A stretch of DNA of 64,000 nt from Leucaena leucocephala. Its lineage: Eukaryota > Streptophyta > Magnoliopsida > Fabales > Fabaceae. The notes below the pieces were generated by a model. The model saw nothing but the letters and a program-made list of their open reading frames with translations, searched no databases and had not been told where the DNA came from. The stretch's first letter is position 1; each line of letters opens with the position of its first letter. The position numbers were made by a program, and so were the translations under genes. This document shows, in pieces, positions 56,201 through 64,000 of the stretch. The stretch lies in the NCBI GenBank assembly GCA_037074615.1, contig CM073569.1:7198001-7262000 (forward strand). The letters are read 5' to 3'.

Positions 56201-57647
56201 GGTTTCTTATTTTCATTCTGACTTGTCTTTTTTTTTTCAATAATCAAATAGAAGATAGATAGATTAGTGGTATCATGATAAGATGTTTACTACTAAATGG
56301 TTACGTCCTATTTTGAGGAGCAAATAAGGAAATCCTGTTTTCTGAAATAACACGATGCATAATTAGAACATGGTTTTGCTATTACAGTGTCCTTAGGGGG
56401 AATAATATTTTAATTCTAATTCTAATTAAATATACCATTTATATGGATCCTCACTCTCAATATCCCTCCCTTCCCTTTTCCTCTAAGAATCTCATATCTA
56501 CCATTAGATCAAAAAAATAAATAGTTTATCTTTAACACTATGTCTATGTTCTTAATATACCGGCTAGTTAGATAGTTAGATTTGGTTTAAAATATAAAAT
56601 TTTAATCTATTTTATATATAATATTTATTATTTTTTTAAACTAATTTATCTAACTTATAAACTGATATATAATATAATATTATACATGAATACTTTCAAA
56701 AGATCATGTTATATTTGTTATAATTTTTTAATTTATTTAACTTTTTTAATCTATTTAAATTAATCAATAAAATATTATCAAATTAAGGACATGAGATTTT
56801 ATTTTATAAAACTATTATTATAATATTAAATATAAATAAATAAATAAATTTAGAGGGTTAAAAATTAACCCTAATAGTTTTCGATGGAGTATAAAAAAAT
56901 AGAAAAAATTTAATTTATAAAATATTTTAATAATACTGTTTTATATAATATTAAATTTGAATCACTCATTTTCTGAACTAAGGGTAGATATGAGATTTTG
57001 AGAGGAAAAGAAGAGATAGGGATACTGAGAGGATGTGGATCAAAATTTACAAGTGGGGAGTCAAAGAAACTTATGTATCAGGTTACCCCAAAATGAAAAT
57101 TGGAATTTGAGATTAAAATAAAGCTAGTTGAGGGTATTTTTTAAGGACTGAGGAGGATCATTGTTGTTGTCGGTTTGCTAAATTGTGATTAGCCAACAAC
57201 TATAATAAACGTATCACAAAAATCTAAAGAAATAATACTAGGGATTAAAAGAAACAAAGCGGTATTACCAAGTTGAAAATACCAAGTTGTTTTGTTTTTT
57301 TGGTCAAAACCAGCTTACTGAAAATTGTGGTATTTTCATTAGCAGTGTCAAAACCACGGGATTCAGGATCGCTACCAAATTTTTGGCCAACAAAAAAGTA
57401 TTGCTACTAGTTCAGAGAGATCTTGCCCGTTCGCTTCATAGACGGCTCAGGATCAAACGGATACATGACCTTTTAAAAAAAAATAATTCCTTAATAAAAT
57501 GAAAATATGAAAATCTTAAGGAAAATATTTTAAAAATACCATTTGAATTTCTAAATTATAAGGTTACTCCAATTTCCTAAATCATAAATCCATACTCGGA
57601 TAAATATGGATTTTAAAATGTTGGGGGTTTTACAATTTTTTTCCTCC
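56201..57647. other. Intergenic
   Basis: AT-rich. A 71-residue frame at 57287-57502 has no recognised family. No gene is supported. Confidence 0.4.
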
Positions 57648-57656
57648 TAGTTTTTA

Positions 57657-58357
57657 GGGTAAAGGTTCATCTAGTACCCCAAACTAATTTTAAAATAAGC
57701 AATTAGTACCCTAAAATATTTAAGGGTACAATTAGCATCCCAAACTAATTTTAGAGGTGCAATTAGCACCCTAAAATATTTAAGGATACAATCAGCATCC
57801 CAAACTAATTTTGGAGGGGTAATTAACACCCTAAAATATTTAAATTGGTATAATTTTGCCCCTTGCTAATAAAAATATTAACTTTTATTTGATACATGAC
57901 ACATAAATATTTTATTGCGACACATTATTGTGTAAAGGAACACATGTGTAATATTATTTTAATAAATTTAACTAAATAAACCATAAAATTTTGTAATATT
58001 CACGTATGAATTCTATACAATTTTAATTTTATGGTTTATTCAGTACTTTTGTTTGAACAATATAACACACGTGACCTTTTAAATGATAATGTGTCAAAAT
58101 AAAAAGCTCACGTGACATAGATTAGACAGAAATTTTTGTTTTTGTCGGTGAAAAGGAGGAATTGTACCAATTTAAATATTTTAAAGTGCTAGTCACACCT
58201 CCAAAATTAGTTCAAGATGCTAATTGCACCCTTAAATACTTTAGGGCGCTGGTCACACTTCCAAAATTAGTTCAGGGTACTAATTGCATCTTTAAATATT
58301 TTAAGGTGCTAATTACTCTTCTAAAATTAATTTAGGATATTAGATGTATATTTACCC
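57657..58357. mobile_element. Foldback (Mutator-like) element, copy B
   Basis: 701 bp, flanked by a perfect 9-bp duplication TAGTTTTTA (57648-57656 and 58358-58366). It starts GGGTAAAGGTTCATCTAGTA and ends in the reverse complement of GGGTAAATATACATCTAATA. Almost the whole element is palindromic: arms of about 320 bp. The outer 200 bp of each arm consist of about three 60-bp tandem units, each unit being two half-units around GGTGCAATTAGCACCCTAAA. The inner arms carry TGACACATTATTGTGTAAAG-type sequence and its inverse. A 9-bp duplication is the hallmark of Mutator-like transposons. No transposase. Confidence 0.9.
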
Positions 58358-58366
58358 TAGTTTTTA

Positions 58367-58732
58367 TAAGAAAAAAGCCTCAGCCACCTCCAGAGACACT
58401 GTCAGTTGGCTACCCAAGCTCTAGCACTGGCGGCCACCCCCACCAATAGGCTATCAGAGCTCCGGCGCTGGTGATTGGTGTCTATTATTTACTACATTTG
58501 TAACGTGAATGACAATATTTATAAAATGGTTTACTATTTGAATAACGTAATTTATTACTACTTTTAACTAATTTAGTGAGAGTGAGGGTGTGAGACATTT
58601 AACTAATTGGTTCAAACAAAGCAAATGAATTCTGTATTTCAGATTAAGAAAAAGGAAATCGTAAGAGAACACCTTTTAGTTAAATAAAAAGTTTATGGAA
58701 AATAGAGGGAAAAATAGAAGAGATATAATTCT
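58367..58732. other. Spacer between foldback copies B and C
   Basis: 366 bp. 58380-58480 is GC-richer with a repeated phrase (GGCTACC...AGCTC(T/C)(A/G)GC(A/G)CTGG), possibly a small captured fragment; no gene is recognised. Confidence 0.4.
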
Positions 58733-59308
58733 GTTTAAAGTAATTTTGGATGAGTAATTAGTACCCTAACGTATTTAAGTATATAATTAATACCCTGAAC
58801 TAATTTTAGAGGTATGACCAATACCCTAAAGTATTTAAATTGGTGCAATTTTGCTCATTCGCTAATAATTTTTTTTATTTCGACACATTATTGTTTAAAA
58901 GGCTATATGTGTAATATTATTTTAATAAATTATACTAAATAAACCATGAAATTTCTCAATCTTCACATGTAAATTCTATACAATGTCAATTTTAGAGTTT
59001 ATTCAGTACTGTTATTTAAACAATATGACGCATGTGACTTTTTAAATAATAATGTGTCAAAATAAAAAGCCTACATGACATAAATTTGTGTTTCTGTCAG
59101 TGAACAGGTAAAATTGTACCAATTTAAATATTTTAGGGTACTGATAGCACATCCAAAAATAGTTCAGGGTGTTAATTGCACCCTTAAATACTTTAGGGTG
59201 CTAGTCGCACCTCCAAAATTAGTTCAGGGTGCTAATTGTATCCTTAAATACTTTAAGGTGTTAATTACTCTTCCAAAATTAGTTTAGAGTACTAGATACA
59301 CATTTACC
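58733..59308. mobile_element. Foldback (Mutator-like) element, copy C
   Basis: Same family as copy B, with tandem-unit arms on both sides and the same centre (GACACATTATTGTTTAAAAG ... TTTAAATAATAATGTGTCAA). The right end is preserved (reversed: GGTAAATGTGTATCTAGTAC). The left terminal 25 bp or so are missing, and no target duplication is visible. It lies in tandem with copy B. Confidence 0.8.
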
Positions 59309-59377
59309 TATTCTATTTATCCAAATCAATCGAAATCACTTGCAACAAACAAAAGAGAGGATTTTGTAACTAATATA

Positions 59378-59523
59378 GAGTTCTAGTGGTATAATACCCG
59401 TTGATCCTTTTAGGTCTTAAATTTAATTCCTAGAGAAAATACCTATATTAGGAGGGGCGGTCATGAACCCTGAAATTGAGATACTTAGTAATAGGATCTA
59501 GTTAATATTATATAAAAATAGAG
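59378..59523 (+). mobile_element. tRNA-derived SINE, family 4
   Basis: Flanked by a long imperfect duplication (AGAGAGGATTTTGTAACTAA... at 59354-59377; AGAGAGGATTTCGTAAGCTAA... at 59524-59550). The head has A-box-like TCTAGTGGTATAATACCCG and B-box-like AGGTCTTAAATTTAATTCC. About 145 bp with an A-rich 3' end. Confidence 0.75.
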
Positions 59524-59642
59524 AGAGAGGATTTCGTAAGCTAATTTATATATTCTTTAGCTTTAATCAAATATAATCAACACTAACATTCCAATTCCAA
59601 CCATGAGAAATCAATCCTGAATCCTCTGATTCATTTGTTGCA

Positions 59643-60922
59643 TCATGTGAGTTTTTCATATCCGATCTCGGTATCTAAATCCAAATCCATCTCTACAAAG
59701 CCTACTTCTGCTTTGATCAAAACTCTTTTTGTCATTTCAATGCTTTTCTCCGTGTTAGCCAAATTTTCTTTCATTTTGCTCATTTCTGTCTCCAACACCA
59801 CCAACTCTTGCTTCAAACTCTTCACTTTCTTTGCCTTCTTAAGATATTCTTTCATATTCAAAGCACATTTAACACGAGGCTCCAACCAACTCAAATCTAA
59901 CCTACTTATCTCAAGTTCCTCCCATAAATGTTGAAGATGCTCACACGCCTCCTCATATATTTCCACTTGGTGTTCTTCAAAAATTGTAGAACTAGACCTA
60001 AAGTATTAAATGCCCACTCAGTAAACCTACTACTTATGTTTTTCTTACAGTCCATCAAATAAGGATGCCATGAACCAACTTCCCCTAACAAAGGAACCAA
60101 TGCTTTGTCTATTCGTCCCATATCCTTAAAATCAACATCGTCGTCACCATCATTTGGATCATTTGCAGGAACTTGTTTGGATAAAGAAGGATGAGGAGGG
60201 TGATTTGTAATAAAATCAGTGCCATCAGACTTGACTTCAAAAAGTTCAACCTCAACAATACATTTATCATGCAAAATATAGCCACTAGATAGGTCCTGAA
60301 GCTTAGTCAAAGCCATGAAAGATCGATACCCCCACTTAAAATTATTTGCAAAGAACTTCTGTTTTAATTCTGCGTTATTCAAGTCCCAAAAACAAATGAA
60401 CATCAATAATGAATGATTTTAGGGAAAATCCCTGAAAAAGACTTTGAAAATCGGTAAATCCTAAATTGAAACTCTAAACATTGCAAATACTAGAGAAGTA
60501 TGAGAACTCAAATTAGGATTTTTGAAGTTCAAAGCTAAATGACCAAAATGCATATGAAAATCAAATATGGTTTTTTTTTTAATAAAACAAGGAGCATTTT
60601 GGTCATTTGGCTCCGAACTTCAAAATCCTAATTTGAGTCCTGACACATTTCTGGCATTTGTAATATTTAGAATCTCAATTTAGAATTTACCAATTTCTAA
60701 GGTATTTCTCATTATTTTCCCATGGTTTTATGGAAAGGAGTTTTAGAATGATCGACAGTGATACCTGCTTTTACAGATTTTTGTCTGGAGTATTGATTGA
60801 CCAGCGTGAAGGTTAAGTGTGCACATACACTCCACCCTAGAGGCAAACTTGAAGCATGAGCTACGTGCAAATATATAGCCAAATATTTCCCATCTTCGCT
60901 ACCTTTGTTTAATGCAACTTTC
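59643..60922 (-). pseudogene. MATH domain and coiled-coil protein gene, partial and frameshifted
   Basis: On the minus strand exon 60765-60922 encodes the first part of a MATH domain (KYLAIYLHVAHASSLPLGW, then SVCAHLTFTLVNQ). The donor at 60764 and acceptor at 60371-60370 join in phase to exon 59643-60369, which continues FKWGYRSFMALTKLQDLSSG, YILHDKCIVEVELFEV, a linker, EWAFNTLGLVLQFLKNTK and a coiled coil (EELEISRLDLSWLEPRV ... KVKSLKQELVVLETEMSKMK). This is the plant MATH/coiled-coil (RTM3-like) layout. Two defects: the exon coding the domain start (ITWxI-type N-terminus) is not found upstream, and a one-base deletion at about 59960 shifts the frame between FLKNTK and VEIYEEACEHLQ. A MITE sits in the intron. 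It is probably a decayed member of a large tandem-duplicating family. Confidence 0.82.
60422..60721. mobile_element. Palindromic Mutator-like MITE in the MATH gene intron
   Basis: 300 bp flanked by ATGATTTTA (60413-60421) and ATGGTTTTA (60722-60730), a 9-bp duplication with one mismatch. Both arms start GGGAAAAT and share, inverted, GGTAAAT(C/T)CTAAATTGA, ACTCAAATTAGGATTTT and AAATGACCAAAATGC. The arms are about 130 bp each and the spacer is small. No coding capacity. It accounts for most of the 395-bp intron. Confidence 0.88.
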
Positions 60923-61439
60923 CTGAAAGAAAACTTAGTTAAATTTTATCTGAATATATAAATCATCAAACAGAAAACATATATATGACGAAAGATGAAG
61001 GATATAGAACTTAGATTTCAATTACCAAGTGCAATCCCCAACAAAAAAAAAACATCAGAATATTGTGTTGTATTGGTCTACAATGCACCGAAGTTTATAA
61101 CAGTCCATGCTATTTTTTTGCATTTTATATCCTTCGCTCCTTGATTCTTCATCCTACAGTCACCTTTTGATGCCATAATCATAAGTGAATAACTTCAGAA
61201 AAATATGAACGTGTTAAAACTCTATTTCCTGAAAAATGATGTTGAAAACCTACGAGTATAACTGAAAATCTTCAAAAACAGTTTTTTATTTTGTTATTAG
61301 TAACTATATGCGTATGTGTGTGTGTGAGAGAGAGATGTATATATTTTACACTACATTATAGAGGGAAATGGAGTTGAGGTACTTAATTTTAGTGTATATT
61401 ATGACAATTTATAATGCAACTATGAGTGTGCGTAAGCAA
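60923..61439. other. Spacer between the MATH pseudogene and the LINE
   Basis: AT-rich. The missing first MATH exon was sought here on the minus strand and not found. A short (TG)n(AG)n run lies at about 61314-61336. Confidence 0.4.
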
Positions 61440-61544
61440 GAGAACCCTAGAAGAAAGAAGGAGGAACGTGACGCCTTGCTTCTGAGTCTAAAGAAAGTCT
61501 GATCAGATGTGGCCTCTTTCTCAAACAATTAGGTGCTGGTGCCT

Positions 61545-63054
61545 AGGGCGGAGGTGTGGATGCAGGACGATGGACCTGAGAATGTGACTGGGGGTCTGGA
61601 GGCGGGAGTCATGTCCTTTCTGGTGAAGCATAAGCTTGTCAGAAAGTCGTTTAAGGAGGCAGTGGCGATTATATTGACTAATCAAGGTCCCAATGTGATT
61701 ATATTGCCATAGGAGAAGGAGCGACTAGCAAGACGATGGCACCGTGCTCTGATTGTGAAACTCATGGGCAGAATGGTTAACCCATACTACTTTGAAGTGA
61801 AACTTCAGCAATTATAGGTGAAACAATGAGTGATTGAACCAGTTGATGTGGGCTCAGGTTTCTTTGTGGTGAGATTCTTCGCTCAACAGGATTATGACTT
61901 GGCATTAACTGGCGGATCGTGGCTCGTATTTGATCACTACATAGCGGTGCAACCTTGGAAGCAAGATTTTGACCCCGACCATGAACAAATAACGCGAATT
62001 GCTGCCTGGATACATATCTCATGCTTATCTTTGGATTACTATGACTAGGGAATTTTGCATGTACTGGGTTCTCAGGTCGGGAAGGTATTGAAGACAGACA
62101 ACCCAACTCTTAAACGAAAGAAGGGGCATTTTGATCAAATCTGCGTTGAGCTTGATTTAATTGTGTCGCTACGCCCTTTGATCTTGATTAATGGGAAGGC
62201 TCATAGGGTACAATATGAGGGCATAAATTTGATTTGTTTCTATTGTAGTCGATATGGATACGATGTGAGCCTATGCCTGCATAGAAATGCCGCGCAAGCG
62301 GTGGGTACTGGAACATAAACTCTTTCTCCTCAAATGACAACCAGTGGGGGTTGAGTCGAATATGGCGGAGAATAGTGGAGGAGAAGAATGGCCGAATGCG
62401 AAGCTCAATACCTGGATGGTGGTTCAACGGCCACGACGGCTCTAGCGATCAAACCTAAACGGAAAGGGGAATGATAGTAGGCGGGATTCTCGTCACGATA
62501 TAATGGTAGGGTGTGGATCATGCTTTACTGCGCTGAATAGGGAGGAAGTCATCACTCAATCTGATGGGACACATCATAGTGGAGAAAGAAGACTGTTGGG
62601 AGATATCACTAAAGTATGAGGGGAGAGGCGATCGAGAAATCAAGGTGTTAGTGGAGTTGGACCGCAACTAAAGGGAGTGCCAGTGGTAGGCCACATGAAT
62701 GGGCCAAACAACAAGACTGTTGTGCATGTGAATATCATCAGGTCAGACGAATGCAAGCTAGACACTACTGAGCCAAATGGAATGGACGTCTTAATGCAAG
62801 CTAGGGCTCGGTTAGGTACTGGGAAGGATGTGATGGCAAATTTTGTGCAAGGGGCCGAGTGCAACAGTGAGCATACAGGGGAGAGTAGTGAAATGATTGT
62901 GGATGGAGTGTCTGGTGAACACATTATGCATAATGTAATGAATAACTATTGTCAGAATGTTGATACAATTGATGGCCTCCTAAAGGATGTGATAGAAGAT
63001 GATGACCCAATTGACCTCAACGTGCAAACTAGGATGAGGTCTTTGCCCATTTGA
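61545..63054 (+). pseudogene. LINE ORF1 (DUF4283 and zinc knuckle), interrupted
   Basis: In one frame, with in-frame stops (for example the TAG at 62046-62048), the text reads RRWHRALIVKLMGRMVNPYY, GSGFFVVRFFAQQDYDLALT, GGSWLVFDHYIAVQPWKQDF, then IAAWIHISCLSLDYYD: a DUF4283 domain. It continues VGKVLKTDNPTL and a zinc knuckle CFYCSRYGYDVSLC, where the expected His is Asp. The tail from 62677 (VVGHMNGPNN...DDDPIDLN) is acidic and unconserved. ORF1 normally binds the element RNA; here it is broken. Confidence 0.8.
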
Positions 63055-63157
63055 ATTTGTTGTATGTGGTACAATAGGAGACTAACGTGGTCGATACACA
63101 GGCGAAGCCCGAGCATGGTTTCACAATCAGAACTACTGCTTTCATACTATCTTTATT

Positions 63158-64000
63158 TCATGATGAGTACAAATCTTTCAATTTGGAATACTCGGGGGAC
63201 GGGTGGAAAAACCTTTTCTAGACTTCTCATGGAACTACGAAGACGGTATAGTTTTAAGTTCCTCGTGGTTCTGGAACCAAGACAGAAGAGTGAGAAAGCC
63301 AAGTTTTTAGCTAAAAGGATTGGCTTCAGCAATAAGGATGTGGTGGAAACAAATGGTTTTAGTGGCAGTATTTGGTGTATGTGGGATAATGAAGTAGATT
63401 TCACTGTGGGGCATAAACACTCCCAATTTTTTCATGGAACGTTCAATAAGGGTAAGCCTAATGCATGGAATTTGTCAGTTATATACGGAAGTCCCAACTG
63501 TAGTACTCATAGAGCGTTATAGCAGCAGCTTAACAATATAGAGGATATGGGTGTGGGTTGGTGGTGTATTGAAGTGATTTTAAAGTTATTTTGCATGGAG
63601 ATGAGAGAATTTCAATATCGAACTCCAAAACGGGCCCGGATAAAAATTTCTCTTCGTTGGTTCGTCAAAGTGGAGTTGTTGAAGTGGATTTCCAGGTCCT
63701 AAATTCACATGGAGTCGAGGCTGTTCACATAGTAGAATTGATCGGATACTTGTGAACCCGAACTGGTATGAATATTTTTTGGAGGTGTCTTCGCTTTATT
63801 TACCCAAGCTAAAATCGGATCATTGCCTTATTCTTTTAAATCTTTGTAGAGAAGCGCTGTGAGATAGACGGGTCAGTCTGTTTCTATTTTTTGCACCTTG
63901 GGTCACCCCTAAAGGAATTGTGAAGGTGGTAAGAAACTCTTGGTGTCATTCAAGAGGATGGGATGAGAATGTTAGTCATTTCCAAGAAGATGTTGCTGAA
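63158..64000 (+). pseudogene. LINE ORF2, APE-type endonuclease domain, partial
   Basis: Begins LSIWNTRGTGG (the N-x-RG motif of LINE endonucleases), then FLVVLEPR with the probable catalytic Glu, FSGSIWCMWDNEVDF and NLSVIYGSPN. After a stop at 63520-63522 and frameshifts it resumes GPKFTWSRGCSHSRIDRILV and LPKLKSDHCLILL (the conserved SDH motif). The reverse transcriptase domain would follow beyond 64000. Stops and shifts show that it is a dead copy. Confidence 0.82.

Larger units (their letters stand above)
61440..64000 (+). mobile_element. L1-type LINE retrotransposon, degenerate and running off the window
   Basis: A plus-strand ORF1-like region is followed by an endonuclease region and then the window ends, so reverse transcriptase is outside. 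The 5' boundary is approximate: gene-like composition begins near 61440 (GAACCCTAGAAGAAAGAAGG). Both ORFs contain stops, so this copy is inactive. Its order (DUF4283, zinc knuckle, APE endonuclease) is that of plant L1-clade LINEs. Confidence 0.85.

Noticed and set aside
1..64000. CRISPR arrays, bacterial operons, tRNA or rRNA genes
   Set aside because: None was seen. The regular repeats present are foldback tandem units and microsatellites, tRNA-like signals belong to SINEs, and gene structure is plant nuclear.

Overview
This window is AT-rich nuclear DNA from a flowering plant, almost certainly a eudicot. The protein-coding genes have short exons with GT-AG introns and belong to land-plant families (F-box protein of the FBS type, thaumatin-like protein, nodulin-like MFS transporter, plant SMP-30/NHL protein, MATH plus coiled-coil protein). 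Most of the rest is plant transposable-element debris. The species cannot be named from the sequence.

Layout. 1-524: tail of a Ty3/gypsy polyprotein and a probable LTR. About 0.5-2.9 kb: exon-like fragments of no recognised family. 2.9-4.6 kb (minus): an SMP-30/NHL gene broken by two stop codons and a frameshift. 4.9-8.6 kb: a foldback element and a 0.7 kb inverted duplication. 8.6-16.5 kb: a decayed Ty1/copia retrotransposon (minus) with two LTRs of about 390 bp, and about 2 kb of unexplained sequence between its 5' LTR and gag. 19.0-22.1 kb: a complete four-exon F-box gene (plus) with a Tourist-like MITE in intron 1. 23-38.9 kb: gene-poor, with SINEs, MITEs and foldback repeats. 39.0-41.2 kb: a complete three-exon thaumatin-like gene (plus) with a probable GPI-anchor signal. 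41.2-53.7 kb: intergenic, with SINEs, a GC-tipped hAT MITE and Stowaway and Harbinger-type MITEs. 53.7-56.1 kb: a complete two-exon nodulin-like/MFS gene (minus). 57.6-59.3 kb: two adjacent foldback elements, one with a perfect 9-bp target duplication. 59.6-60.9 kb: a broken MATH/coiled-coil gene with a palindromic MITE in its intron. 61.4-64.0 kb: a decayed L1-type LINE that runs off the window.

The three intact genes (F-box, thaumatin-like, transporter) are separated by 13-17 kb and show no common pathway; plant genes are not in operons. The most notable material is repeat biology: foldback elements whose long inverted arms are built of about 60-bp tandem units and whose 9-bp duplication points to Mutator-type transposition, a hAT element with extremely GC-rich ends, and several tRNA-like SINE families whose target-site duplications can be read directly. 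Family assignments rest on motifs recognised by eye. No alignment, database search or expression evidence was available.
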